Shown: positions 24,978 through 38,591, numbered from the stretch's first letter. The stretch: 64,000 nt of DNA from Strigamia acuminata (GCA_949358305.1 OX442317.1:10296186-10360185), one strand, 5' to 3'. Notes: generated by a model from the letters alone, not told the origin. Translations and numbers: made by a program.

Positions 24978-27900
24978 TCAACTTGGTTTGGCACGTACAA
25001 CGGGCAAATCACAGCCGACGTAAGCGCCATTTTCAATGCTGTAATTCAATAGTCTCCTCCAACATGGATCCTAAAAACCGAATAAGAAATTAATTAATTA
25101 ATTAATTAAAACATTTCTCTTGATGAGAAATTTTATTTTTACCGCTGATAAAACATATGGATCACCAACGACAATAAGTAAACCTTTGGCTCTTGTAATT
25201 GCCACGTTAAACCTCTTTTTGTTCCTCAGAAACCCCAGCCCGCCTCCGTCCGAATTGTCGCCGTCGCACGACCGAACCTCAAAATGGAGAAAATTAAAGA
25301 AAATTAAATTAAATTAAAGAAAATATATCGTATTATGAAATATATCGAAAAAATTACAGTTGAAATGATAATAACAAGTTTCTCCTGTCCTTGAAACTCT
25401 TCGGTAGAGCCAACTTTGGGTTTTTCCATCCCCAAACTGTCCAACATTAAACGAATTTTTTCCACCTAAATCAAAAATTCAATTCGTATTTGGTTCATTT
25501 TTATTATTTTAATTAATTAATTTCGTCACTTGTTTTCTGTAGGGTGTCACGATGCCGATGTCACTCTGACTGATGTTTTCATTGTATAAAAAGCGCATGT
25601 ATCGCATAATTTGCATAACTTCGACCGCATTGAACCAAGACGGGTTGTTTCCTTCGCGCAACGTGTCTCCTTGCATTCCGTGGAATATTAAAGGAAATCC
25701 TTTGTTTGGTAGAAAACGAAAACTCAAAATCTTTTCAAACATCGCACAATCCGCTCGAGGAATCAATTCCTTCTCGTAAAACAGTTCGGACGGCGTTGCG
25801 ATCAATGCCGGATGAGAGCGGTAATTATCAATCAACTTAGTAACCTAGAAATAAATAATCAAATCAATAAATCAAAACAATTATCATAATTATCGAATAG
25901 TTACCAGCAAAGGATCGTAAAAATCAAGCGGGTGTTTCTCGGCGTTCCGAGAATACAATTCGCGCTGCATGAGCCTCTCTAAACACGACAAACCAAACTC
26001 GCAGTTCGTTGCCAAGTTGGACCGTACCACGGCACCGAGTTGATACGGATCGCCCGCCAAAACGATTTGTCCGTCCGGCCCGCAATACAACATCGGGATC
26101 AAACATTCCGGCTCCGTGGCTTGACCCGCCTGCAATGCAAATAAAAATCAAATCAAACCGAACCGAACCGAGCCACTAAATTGGAATAAATTCCGTCACC
26201 TCGTCCACAAACACGTGCGTGAAATGCTGATCGGCTAAATTCAAAGTGCGAAAAACCGCCGCCGTGCTACAAGTCGACACGATGAGCCGGTGATGAGCTT
26301 GCACGTCCGCGTCCGAACTGATGCAACAATATTCAAAGATGCATTCCGGGATGTTCTTATCGCTGCGAAGCATCGCGTTGATGCGGATCATCGTCCCGCG
26401 AGTCAATCGCCCGGAAGAATGAAATCTCTCGGCCTGAAATAAAAAATATAAAATTAAATGATTAAAAAGCGAGCGGACCGACCAAACGATTCCTCACACG
26501 TACCAACAAATCCGCGGCGCTGTTGGACGGCGCGCACACGAGAATGCGACTGTTTCGGTGCAGGCGCAAAACCTGTAAAACCGCCTCGACGACCGTCACT
26601 GTTTTGCCCGTGCCTGGCGGTCCGAATATCACGTAGGGCGTCGGTCGAGTTTCTCCGCCCAAAATCCTGCGCACGGCCAATTTTTGCCTGTCGTTCAGGT
26701 TTGAGTTGAACCATTCAATGTCCGCCGTTGACGAGCACGTGCAAAGCGTCGAGTCTTTTTCCAAATGGGTCTTGATCGCGTTCGGTGACGTGCTGAAGAG
26801 GCGCTCGACGACCGTGACCCGACGTTTTCTGTTGTCGGTCGGCGAGGACGATTTGCAAAACTCGCACACGGGTGGTTTCGAGCTACAGTCGACTGCTGGT
26901 GGTTTCAAACGCGTTTCTTTGGGGAATAGCACGCCATCGCCTAATAAGTCCGACAACTGCACGGCTTGGTGACATCTACGAAGCGTCGTTCTGCAGATAT
27001 ATTGTATATTTATAGAAATACATTTCTAAAAAATTAACAAAATCAAAATCAAAAAATTCTGCATTTTACGAAATTTTCCATTTTTATAAAATTGCAAAAA
27101 CGCAGCATTTTAAAAGATAATGCATTTTTACATACAAAAATTAAGTAGATTTACAAATTATTCACCTTTTTAGGTGTAAAAATGTCTGAAAACACGTTTA
27201 GGTACAAAAAATGCACCTTTTTCAGCCAATAAAAATCAGTAGCTGTAATTATCAAATAAATACATACGGATAGATCACTTTAAGCTCACCGATTTATTTT
27301 AAAATATACATTCAGAAGTTCATTGGCGTATTCGTCTTGGAACGTCGGATGAAACATTAAGTGAACAGTCGACTCCCGAATCTCGTGCACGCAGCCTTCG
27401 TATCGAACGGGTGCACGTCCATTTTGCGAGCGATCCGAATGCTCAACTATCACATTATCGCGAACAATTAAGGGCGGTCTGTTTTCCATCAATCCCGGAA
27501 TTTCTAAAGTTAAATATCCACCGTTCCTTTCTAACGTAACCTAAAGCAAAAATAAAAATAAATAAAAACACAATTTTTCTTTTCTTTTTGTAAATTCATT
27601 TGAGAATGTTACTTCTTCCATCGAATATTTATCCATTTCCAACTCCAATGCAATTTCCTCTAAATGCAAAAGTGTTTGGAATCTCCTTTTGTAATTCGTT
27701 GAGTTCACTGACTTGAAAAACAACACAAAATTCTCGTCAAACGGTTCAAGTTAACCAAATGTTCACTACAGTTTATACTTCGACTAAAGTTGGCTCCAAT
27801 TTGATGATTTCGTTATATTTGTTGTTGATTGCACAATCCCATAATTCTTTGGGTACTTTGTATTGCGGTAAAACCGAGTAGTTTCGTTTCCAATTACTAA

Positions 27901-29665
27901 AAAATAAAATACATATTTTTTCTTTTTTCTTTTATGTTTTAAATCAAATTTGATACCTCTCATGTTTTAGTCGTTGGCCCGGGATAATCCAATTGTCGTC
28001 TTCGGTGGAAAACGAAGCGGAAAATGTACTTTTTTGTTTCGGCTTTTGAAAAGGGGTTTTTGGTGCGTGGACTAGATGTTTGGAAAATACCACGTTGGCG
28101 GTCAAAATTCTCCCTATTGTAAATCCATCAAAATTGAAGACTAGTAATTGGCTGCACTTTCCTAAAACACTGCAATGCAAAGATAAATATGTACCGAATA
28201 TGTAGCGAAAATAAAAGAATTAACGAAAAGTATTTGTACATCAAAAAATCAAATTTCTACCGTAGGAAAAGACAATTTTTCCTCATAACAGAAAAATTCA
28301 AAATTTTTACATCTTTTTTACAAAGAAAAAATGTCAAAATTTCGAATTTTGAGCGCAGAAATTCGCACTTTTATGTAAACAAATTTAATTTTTACTTAAA
28401 AAATTCAAATTCACCATGGTTGACAATCGGCAACAAAGCCCACCTCCTCGCCAGGTTTCAGCTCCAATGGTTCCTTCAACACATCTTTAAAAAGTGTCCG
28501 CACATCAAACTGCTTATTTGCCGAAGATTCCAGCTTAAACGACTTTAACGTTTGATTTTCCACACCACCATTACTACAAACAAAATTTAAAAAAAAAAAT
28601 ACAAAACAAACACACAAATAATTAATTATTTTGTTCTTTTTCCAAACTCCTCACCTCATTCTAATCTTTAAAGTCGACTTTTTGCCCACCTCAACACAAC
28701 CAAAATCCAAAGATGACGTCACACAAACGCCATTTTTATCACTCAAGAGGTTCTGCAAAGGGGAATTGTACGTTTGTCTCTCCGTCCGTTGCGTCCTGTC
28801 TTCCCTTTCTCCGATTACGGGCACAATATAAATCGCTCTCCAAACATATTTCCGAAAACTGCTCTCGATAATTGTTGCACTCACTCGATCGCCTCGTTTC
28901 AGTCTCGAAGTTTCGTTTATGCAATCACGTAGGAAATAAATCTAATACAAATAAAAATCAACCAATCCATCAAATTGTCGTAAGAATCGGGTCTAATTTG
29001 CTCACTTCGTTGTCAATAACTCCAAAATCGGAATTAATTTGAACGATTTTTCCTTCGCTTTTCCTCGTGTTCAATGGCGAAAGGCCAACCACCTTTTCCC
29101 TCATCTCGGATCGACTTCTCATCAAATTAACGTTCACCCAATCGCCTTCACACGGTAAAAATCCTTCTTTCACGTCCACCAGATCGAATTTCAAGTTTTC
29201 GTTCACGTATCCTCCACTCACTTTATCAAAACTCGTCACTTTCCCAACTTCGTTCGTTTCGTATACGTCTTTAGCAAACTCCAAACCTTCGGTTTCGTTA
29301 TCCCAACACTCGCCGGCCGAAACGGAAAACTCCTCGACCGCCACCAATTTCGTAGCGGTCCACCCACCATCGTCTTTGCAAATCGCATCCACTACCACTT
29401 TCGTTCCGACACACGGCCGAAAACCACCGTCGACAACGTCAAAATTGAAATAAATATATCCGTTCACTAAACCATAACCGCTGTCAACGCTAGTCACTTC
29501 GCCTTTTACTTCTACCTCGTCCCGCTTCACCTTTTCCACTTCTTGCTCACCCCACTCTCGCAATGGGATTTCACCGTCCTCTTCGTCATCCGTATCCTCC
29601 GCCGCGGACGATTTCATGGCAACATTCCACAGGTATTTCACTCCTATCCCCAACAAACTCAACAT
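24978..29665 (-). CDS. MOV10L1: MOV10L1 RNA helicase (piRNA biogenesis)
   Basis: Fourteen exons on the minus strand keep one frame for 3384 nt (1127 residues; human about 1211): 29665-29006, 28941-28655, 28573-28415, 28169-27957, 27896-27779, 27711-27613, 27540-27290, 26990-26504, 26433-26200, 26129-25905, 25844-25530, 25465-25358, 25277-25143, 25070-24978. The start MLSLLGIG matches the known MOV10L1 N-terminus. Three cold-shock-like repeats lie near residues 53-92, 140-180 and 204-250. The UPF1-like SF1 core follows: GPPGTGKT (719-726), [19 protein letters not shown] (DEAG at 835-838, split by an intron), [39 protein letters not shown] (1035-1044) and [10 protein letters not shown]. The C-terminus [10 protein letters not shown] is also typical. 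MOV10L1 feeds piRNA precursors to PIWI proteins for transposon silencing in germ cells. All catalytic motifs look intact. Confidence 0.95.
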
Positions 29666-30258
29666 TTTCACACAAGCGCGGCGCAAAACGGATTAGAAGG
29701 CGCTGTAATGTTTCGTGATACGAGTAGAGCTTTTCGCCGCCATGTTAAACACTTATGCGGAGTGGTGCGATCTGGTGTTCCAATGCGGAAGTAAATGTAA
29801 TAGCGCGCGATAAATTGTTAATTCCTTCACTAGATGGCGCAATACGTTTTAGTTAAACCGCCATTTCTTGGAAACAAAAGTTCGGATTTTGTTTTCTCGC
29901 AAGATAAACAAAAAAAAGAAAGAGAAAAGCAATCACATTTTATTGGTTGCGCAGTCATTAATCATGGCCGGCGTTGGTTCGCATTTTGTATTTTGTAATG
30001 ACGTCACGAAGCTATTGTCAATGAGGATTATTGAGGAGATTGGGGCTGCGTTGCGTGGCGTTGCGTGCATCAGCCACAGGAGGGCGGGAAGTGTGCGATT
30101 GGACGAGGCAGTTTGCAGCCATCCCATCCCACCCCTTTCCATCCCTTCGCACCGCATCCCTTTCCTTCCATCCATCCATCTATCACGACCTATTGTGGCG
30201 CCCTCCCGCGGCGAACTTGCCGAGCCCATCGCTGGCCGCGTGGGGTCGCCGTTCAGTG
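29666..30258. promoter_or_regulatory. Divergent promoter region between MOV10L1 and WIF1
   Basis: The two start codons are head-to-head with 593 bp between them. The stretch 30030-30258 is GC- and pyrimidine-rich (runs of CCATCC and CATCCC). Long open frames on both strands here reflect that composition and are not counted as genes. Confidence 0.5.
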
Positions 30259-30406
30259 ATGGGCGCCTCCTGCGCCAGGCTGCACGTGTTGTGCTTGGGG
30301 GTTGCCATGGCAACGAGGAGTCCGGAATTGCGTGGCTTCGCACAATTACAGGAGGCCGAAGGAATGGCTCTTTGGATAGACGAAGATCAAGTGAAGCTAT
30401 TAAACG
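30259..30406 (+). CDS. WIF1: WIF1-like secreted Wnt inhibitor, first coding exon
   Basis: ATG at 30259 opens MGASCARLHVLCLGVAMATRS, a plausible signal peptide. ALWIDEDQVKLLNG follows, and the exon ends at 30406 with the donor GTGAGT in phase 1. ALWIDxDQxxxLxG is the start of the WIF domain as in vertebrate WIF1 (LWIDANQARVLIG). The next exon lies 14.3 kb away at 44695 and matches in phase. WIF1 binds Wnt ligands outside the cell through this domain. The frame is open upstream of this ATG, but nothing recognisable is encoded there. Confidence 0.8.
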
Positions 30407-32445
30407 GTGAGTGAGTGAGTGACTGAGAGAGAGGGTGACTGGCTGACTAAGTTGCTAAATAATGACGTTAGGATCGCCCGTAGATAACGATAACGAGGCA
30501 CACGGTGAGACGAGCTAGTGTGACGAGACACAGAAAAAGACACGAATGACAGAAGCGAATGTGAATTAGTATTCTCGGTTTGGAGCGAGTTATTGACGCC
30601 AGGGAGGTGGAGTAGATGGATTCGGATGGTCATTAGGTGTGGGTTTGTTTCCCAGAGGGCCAAACGGAAATTGGATTGGTGACTCCACGTGCGAGGGGGG
30701 TGTGTGTGGACGGTTGTAGGGTTGAAATGTAGGAAATTGAAAATGGGAGGAAAGAGAGAGAGAAGGAGAAAGTGAGTGAGTGAGTGAGTGAGTGTCGTTA
30801 TTTGCAATGAGGATTAATTGCTCGTTTGGGCGTGAGGGGGAGCAACGAGTAATTTGTGTTGTGTGTGTTTTGTTGTTTTGATTTGTCATTTGAATTGATT
30901 TGTTTGGCGATTAGGGCGAAGAATGTTTTTTGTTTGATTTGAGGTGCGTTTAAATTCACGCACTTTTTCCGTGGTTGGTTTCTTATCTCTTCCTAATTGA
31001 CTATTCATGCAACAATGAGTTGCTTCCTTCCTTCGGTGCTGCAGGTGACGGATGACGTCATGTACGTGATACTGACGCCAAATTACTGGTTGCGCGATAA
31101 CGAATGTTTGGCGACAGACAGCTGGATCAATTTCCAACTTTGCTTCGACAATAACAATTGTCGAAAGTTGAAACGAAGCAAAAAACAAAAAGGAAAACAA
31201 AAGATTTCTGCAATATTTTGTGGACAATTTTTGTGGATTACCTGAAGGGGAAGAAAATCCATTTCCTTTAATATTTAATACATTGACAAACAATTTTCTT
31301 CTTTTCTTTTTCTTTTTTTTTTCTTTCGTTTTTTTCTTCTGTCCTGACGCAGACTTCTTTTGTTTGTGACCATTGGCCCGAAAGCCATTTTCTGTACTAT
31401 TGATTTGGACGAATTTCAAAAGAAATGGACAAACTTTTGCGTCCAATCAATTTATTTCGACTAATATAATTAATGGAACCAATTCAGGAAGAATCCAATT
31501 GAAAATAACTACTGCTATTGGAAACTCGAATAAAAATAACTTTTCAACATTGAACAATTGAAAATAATGAGACAGCATTTTACATTTTATGAAGAAAAAC
31601 AAACAATTCGAGGTGTGCAGAAACTGAATTGCACTTTGCATTTTAAACAATTTTAAACACTTCCCTACCGCTATGCATTTCCCTAAAGATTTGGCCAATT
31701 TTCGTAAAGGAAATTAAAAAATATACAACGTAGTTTTTTCAATCATCTTAAAATAATTGCGGTCTTAATTTTATCCCGCCAGACAATTTTGGCTGTCATT
31801 AAGCTTAGGTGGTGTATCATAAATGCTCTAATAGAACGTAGAGTCTGTATTACAAGATGGGTCTAAATGGACTAAAACGACTCAATTCTACACAAGCAAA
31901 TTCATCTAAATCACTAAAATGAACATGTAAATTGAAGAAATAGTAGCTGCATTCAAAAGGTCGTGTTTTAAGTGCTTTTGGTGTTTGCGTGTATGTTGTT
32001 GTATTTTTTAACTTCAGAAAACAAAAAGACAAACACCTACAACACTTGAAACATGACTAAATTCAATCTCTAAATTGAACAAAACGACTAAATCGATCAA
32101 GAACACTAAAATAATGTAGGTTTTGTCAATAGAACACCCACGTTCTGTTGGAGTAACTACGGTAATGCAGAATTTTGATTTGAACTTGCAAGTGTAAAAT
32201 GGTTTGTGCACGCCTTTATTGAAAAACAATAATTGGTTGAAATTTAATTTAGTTGTTTAAAAGCGTAGGGCAGGAAATCTTACAAATGCAACTGTCGAAA
32301 CAATAACTTCTATTGTTAGTACAAACTGTGAATTGAAATGAGTGTATTTAGGTAATTTTATTTAAAAAAATAATGGGTTCATTCAAAGTTGTGGTTTTTA
32401 CATTCCCACGTTATTCAATGGGAATGACGTCACACGTATCAACAC

Positions 32446-33145
32446 TAGGGTTTCTCAAAATCAGGACTTTTGGAAAAACCGGTATTTCGGTATTCAATAT
32501 TCAAAAAACCGGTAAACCGGTATTTTTCGGTAATAAAGTAAACTAAAATAGCTACCATGTTAAAGATTTTTATTTTAATCGTAATGTTTTAATTGTAATT
32601 TTTGTAATTTTTGTTTATTTTTTTAAAAATATTATTTACAATGGGTTGTAGAAGTTGGATGAATATGGGATTGTTTCGTTATCAGGTGTTGAAATTGAGA
32701 AGTCTTTTTTTTTAAATGATAAATTGAGTTTATAGGATTTTTTAAGTTAAGAAATTCGATAAATTCTCATTTTTATGTTCAAAAAAATTGATATATTATA
32801 TTTATTATATTATTATATTATATTATAAACAATCAATAAATTCTCATTGGTAAGTTAAAAAATCGATAAATTTTCGTTTTTATATGAAAAGAAATCAATT
32901 AATTTCTAATTTTTACATATAAAAATCGAGAAATTCAAGTTTTAAGCTAAAAAAAAAAAATAGATAAATTCAGATTTTTAAGCTTAAAAAATCGATAATT
33001 TTGCATTTTTATTTTTAAAAAAATCTCATTTAATTGTGCTATAAAAACCGGTACTAATACCGAACTAATAACGGTATTCGGTATTCGGTATTTTCTTGAA
33101 AAATACCGGTTTTTGATACCGGTAAATACCGGTAGAGAAACCCTA
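32446..33145. mobile_element. Non-autonomous hAT transposon (MITE), 700 bp
   Basis: Both ends carry the terminal inverted repeat TAGGGTTTCTC. The element is flanked by a perfect 8-bp duplication ATCAACAC (32438-32445 and 33146-33153), the hallmark of hAT transposition. Subterminal regions at both ends are packed with ACCGGT/GGTATT motifs (ACCGGTATTTCGG, AATACCGGTTTT), likely transposase binding sites. There is no coding sequence inside. Confidence 0.92.
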
Positions 33146-34759
33146 ATCAACACGCAACGACGGAAACGAGTCGTTTTGGACTTTTTGAATGCAGCTAAAG
33201 TTTTTGCCATTTCTATAAACGGAGAGGCATCATGGTTTATGAATCGGTTTATGCTGGATTTTGGTTTATTATTCTAAATTCAAAATGGCCGTCTCAAAAG
33301 TTAGATCGGCGGATCAGACTTTCAAGTGTCATAAACACATTCAGGTGAAGCATCCATCTAAAAAAGTGTGCGAAAATACTAAATTATGTTTAAATAAGGG
33401 GGCCACAACCACAATTTGTTGGTTAAATGAAAGAAAAGGAATTTTTATGCATTATACACAATACACATTCACGGTTTGGCATGTTTTTGTGTACTATTAT
33501 GGCCGTTTTTATAACCGGCATAAATGGTATAAACCGAAACTTTGAACATCGTCAGTTAGTTCTGCTATTGCTTCAACCATTAAATTTGAAAAATTACTGT
33601 GTTGAAACAAACGACGATTCTATTTTGGAAACAATTATCGAAAATCAGATTTCTAAAACAAATAGGCAATTAGTTTTTGATACAATTAGAAAATTAAATT
33701 TTTTTTTTAAACAATTAAAAGTTCAAAACGATTTTTAAACCAATTTTTTTCAAGCAGTGATTAAAAATCCAAATATTCATAGAAAATGTTTGACAAAGAT
33801 AAGAATCAAATTGATTAATTAATGCTAAACACTCGAAACGAGAAAAGAAAAGCAAAAAAACAAAACAAAAAAAAAACAAACGGATAAAAAAATCAACTTT
33901 TAAACTCAATTCAATTATTGAATCGGAATTTAAAGCAACAAATACATTTTTTTTTCTCTCTAAAACTTGGTCAAAAAAAAAGATTTATTGCTGAGAAAAA
34001 ATGGCATCGTTCAGCTGGATGTGACTGCAGTGACGTCATTTATTCGACTCGAGGGGGACCCCTGCGAACGATAAGATGCCCGCATTGCATTTCGGAGCGA
34101 CATCCTTCAATGTCAGCTCGAACCTCGCTGCAACGAACCCGCAACATTAATTAAACACGTCTTCGCTCTAGCGAGGCCCAACTTTTTCCACTCTTCATTT
34201 CCGGTTCCGGTTTTATTTTAATTGAACTTCACCTCGTCCAGGAATTGTAAGTCGTAGATAATTTTTAATTAAAAGGGCCGAAAATGGATGGTTTTCGTTC
34301 ACTATTAACTTCTCAAAATGGCGGCCGGGGAATAAATGAAAGTGAAAGAGGAAATTTGTTTGCTAATCTGCACCCACTTTGTGCTGACTCCATGTATTTT
34401 GATGTAGTGTTTTGCGATTGGTCCACGGCCACCTGCACTTAATTCGTTTTTTAAAGCCATTTCTTCGCATTTCTTTTTTCTTTCTTTTGCTTCTTCTTAT
34501 TTTTCTTTCTTCAGCTATTTTTTACAGTCAACTTCCGCTTCACCTGGCGTCCTTCCCATTTTTTAATGAAAAAATTGCACAGTTGCAGCAGAAAAAATTA
34601 ACAATTTTTTTTTCTTTCATTTTTTTTCTTTAGTTTCAGGTGCAAAGAATATTAAACAAACTTGAAAAAAATAGTTACCCGGTAGTGCTTTTACATTGTT
34701 GTTTAAATTTAAAGTTAAAAGTGACAGCAAATTGCCATCGCAGGCAAACTACCGTCTTC

Positions 34760-35090
34760 ATCCAAAATTAATACCATCGTGTTATATTTACCCAATATCA
34801 CGTAAGTTTGTTGAAAAAGTAAAATTATTATTTACTCTGATTAAAAAAACAAAAAAGATATATAAATTAACCAAAACAACGATATACTAGTACTGTACGT
34901 TTTAAATATTTTTATACAAATCTGAATATAACACCATAGTGTTGTATTTGGAAACAATCAAATTCCAAATATAACACCATGGGGGTATAGTCAAATATAA
35001 CACCATGGTGTTACATTTGAATTTTTCAACAATGTTTCACAAATTGCAATTTTCAAAGAAACTCGAATACTACACCACGGTGTTATTTTC
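34760..35090. repeat. Cluster of AACACCATGGTGTT-type palindromes
   Basis: Variants of the palindrome ATAACACCATGGTGTTAT, whole or half, recur at about 34770, 34928, 34971, 35000 and 35069. A G run of 14 follows at 35090-35104. The copies are spaced irregularly, so this is not a simple tandem array. Confidence 0.6.
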
Positions 35091-35521
35091 GGGGGGGGGG
35101 GGGGAAACGGTAGGCTCTATGACGATTAATGTCGGATTGCTCATCTGCCATTTTTGTTTGAACAATGTTGTCTTGCACACACCTGTTGTTTCAATATTAA
35201 AACTTTCTGCCACTTACGATGACTTGGTAACGCCATTGTTAGCATTTTTTATAGAATTCTTGAACAATTCGCCATTTGTCCGCAGAATGACGTCTTTTTA
35301 TTGCATTTTGGCTCCAGCTGGCGCTTCAATCACCAGACAAGATTGTTTAATTTTAAAGATTACCAGAAGTAAAGTCTCGTATTAACCTTAGTAACACGGA
35401 TGATTGATTTAACGTCACATATACGCAGAATTGATATTAAACATCGCATCTACAGTATCCAGATGCGGTGTTTTAGATGTTATGTTTAATCCCTCATTGT
35501 GTTACTTGAGAACTATTTCAG

Positions 35522-35920
35522 CTATACTCAAAACCACCACAACGTTGTCCTAACTCCTATTGGCTAAGCTGGTTTACACCTAACTGGGGACTGTGCTCTA
35601 CTACCCGGAAAAGTAGTTTTGTTTATTTTTAATGTACTTTAGTGTAAAAAGTGATTAGAATGATGGATTTTATTTATTTGATACTAAAATGCTTACTTTA
35701 TTTGCTAAATAAGCTTTTTTTCCCTTTTAATCAATCAAACAATGTTAGCATAGTTTGTTGGTTTCTTTTGGCAGGTAAACAAAGGTTTAGTTTTTTATTG
35801 GGTGTTTTGCCTAGTTAGATTACAATTCTGGTGTTATGGACTACTTTTGAGTGCCACTACACCAGTGAGATGGCTCAACCAATTGGAGTTAGGACAACGT
35901 TGTGGTGGTTTTGAGTATAG
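35522..35920. mobile_element. TIR element (MITE), about 400 bp
   Basis: The terminal inverted repeat begins CTATACTCAAAACCACC, continues AACGTTGTCCTAACTCC, and is about 36-40 bp long. It is repeated in reverse at 35876-35920. TA stands at each outer end, so a Tc1/mariner-type TA target is possible. There is no coding capacity. Confidence 0.82.
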
Positions 35921-36739
35921 GCCTAATGCTAGGACAATAGATGCAACAATTTTCGCACTTTTTCTCCATCAGATTGATTGGATATGATATCCATTGGGAA
36001 TCGAGTTGTTGGACAACTCAGGTTTAAGCTTATTTGTGTGTACAGATTCATTGGCAAAATATTTAATTTAACTTGACTTTTGACTTTGTTTCATCTATTT
36101 ATAAAAACTTAAAAATTGTGCAGAAGCATTAAGAACGCATCATTATACGAATATGCGGATGAATTCACTTGTACGTGCCTGCTGGTAGATGAGTGCTTTT
36201 AAAGTTGGGATTTTCACTGCAGATAGAGCGGTGAATTTGGGTCTGAAAGACGGGACAATGGATGGGGATTAGTCGCAGCTTTTATATTGAGAATCAAGTG
36301 ATTTGATTGTCACACCAGGCCCAGGGTGTGTCTATGTCTATGTCTAGGGAGCGCCGGCTGGTGGTGATAATTAAAGTTGGACACAAACTCTGGGTCAAAT
36401 TATCTCCCTTTGGACCGAATATAGACGAGACAATCTGAGCATTTCACCTAATTAGCACGAGGAATATCACGAGTGAATTTCATTGGTTCTAGAAACCACA
36501 ATTAACATCAAAGGCCATTTAACTGTTGGATTACATTCAATATTTCCTTCCGACACTGGAATAAGTGACCAGAAATTAATTTTCAACATTTTTTGCTCGC
36601 GCTCTCGAAACACAATCAACTACTGGTTATGTTTGCAAAGTAGTTGGGAGTTGTAGTCTTGGGGAAAACGTGGTTTACGTTGCAATGACGTTCACTCTCC
36701 ATTTTACTGTTCACATAGGAATTAATTTTTTACGTGACC

Positions 36740-36816
36740 AACCACGACCACGACCCACAAAAAATCTCTCTCCACCCAACTTTGGGTCGCGACCCTGGGG
36801 TTGGCAATCCCTGTTG
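36740..36816. mobile_element. Possible hAT transposon end
   Basis: The stretch GGGTCGCGACCCTGGGG followed by TTGGCAATCCCTG resembles the right end of widespread hAT families (…TGGCAANCCCTG). No matching left end or 8-bp duplication was found nearby, so only a truncated end is proposed. Confidence 0.3.
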
Positions 36817-38591
36817 TATACAATCGGTTTAAAGGAGAGCTTCGCACTTGTGTTCACACTACTCTCAATTCACGTTGACTTTGACGAGGTAGGCCACACT
36901 TGTAACACTGCATTCTGTTTCTCATATATTGCTATATAAAATAATTTTAAGTTTTAACATGGGTTTAAACAGGAAATGATGTCATTAAAAATATTTTTGT
37001 TTTTAAATGCAGCTACTTCATAATACGATTGAAAAAATGCTTTTTTCAAATGCATTCACATTTGTCAAATACCGTAATAGTATTGGGAATGCATTTCACA
37101 ATATCTTTTACGAAATGTATTATTATTATTTCCAAACCAATAGCACGCAAAATGCGTTCTTGTGAAATCCAATGCATTTCAAAATACATTGCAATATAAT
37201 TCCAATGGATTTTTGAACCGTATGGGATTTTTTCAATGCGTTTCGTGTTGTTGCGATTCGGCTGCAGTCGCCGATTCTTCATCCAGATTAATGCTTAAAG
37301 GATTAACTTGTTTCTGATAAGTAAATAAACTTTTGGTGTATAGTTAAAAGTGGAGAATAAAAGCATTTCTTGTTGTTGAGATGTAGAGTGGATATATCCA
37401 ACATACGGTATACTGTATTTAACCATCGTATTTAATAATTGAGTTTGAATTTTTAAACTTTGTGCCTGCATGCCACGTTTTCCAAGCCATTAGCATTGAA
37501 AACAAGAATATGGTATAATAAATCAAGTTGTTTGCGTGCGAAGTTGAATTGAGTTTAGACGTACCTTGTGCAATGACGCTTGAAAGTAACAAAGTAGTCA
37601 ATAAAATCTGTTTACTGCTTTGGAGGAACTCTGGTGATGTCATTTGATGACATCATAATTATCTAGATAAAGTAGAACACGTGTTTTTATTCCATAAAAG
37701 AATGTGCAAACAGCAAGTGCTTAGTATTTGGTTGTTTTAAACAGGGCTCGCAGCATTGTGGTTTGTAAGTTTCTAGCCGTTTTCTCATATCAACAAACAA
37801 TGTATTACACTCTTGGTTCAAACCAACAAGATTTAGTGGAACAAAAAATGTCCTTTGCTCATGGTTACTACTATGACAGCTCTACTTGTTTCTCAAGACA
37901 GATCCCGTTTGGTCATTGGAAAAGTTTTTAGTGGCATGCTCGTCGTGCAAGTGAGTGAGGTGTGCGATTATTTTATTTTTTCTACTGGGACTACTTCTTG
38001 AACTTTAAGTCTTTTTTTCATAGTCAAGAATATCAAGATGGTGTTCACGAGCTTGTAGTGTGGCCCAACAGGCTGCAGTTGGTTCTATCTAGCAGAAATG
38101 CTTGTGGTTCTGTATTATTGTTTACAAATACATATCATAAACTTCCTTTGCTCCGAGATGTGTTGAAATCCCGCAGGATTGGTTGAGATTTGTTTTGAAG
38201 ATTGGCACGGGACATGCTACGAGATTGCGAGACTTGTTACGAGATCAGGTTTGTTTGTTTGTTTTTCTGAATCCTGCGTGAGTGTAAATTTAATTTGCAA
38301 AAGTGAATTGTATACGCATGATTGCGGTACTGTATATTTATTCAATTTGTAAAGGTATAAGTCACTTATTCTTTTCTTTTTTACTTAGATTAAAGTTACT
38401 TCTGGTTGAACATTCGCGAATAACAATCAAAGTAGAGCAAATGCATTAGTGACCTCGTACAATCCAAAGTGGCTGCTAACTAGTCAACCAATACTTCCAC
38501 AAGGAAGGCGGAAAGGTCAATTTGTGTCGATGTTAAAGTGCGTCCTAGAATTTTACTAGATTCTTACATCGGTCTGTTATTACGTCCTTGA

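Noticed and set aside
29868-30410. Long overlapping open frames on both strands upstream of WIF1
   Set aside because: The composition is biased (CCATCC-rich). Only the frame entering the ATG at 30259 joins a recognisable WIF domain.
30886-31446. 186-codon minus-strand frame with a Lys-rich middle
   Set aside because: The Lys tract comes from an AAAAGAAAA run, no family is recognised, and it lies in the WIF1 intron without convincing splice signals.
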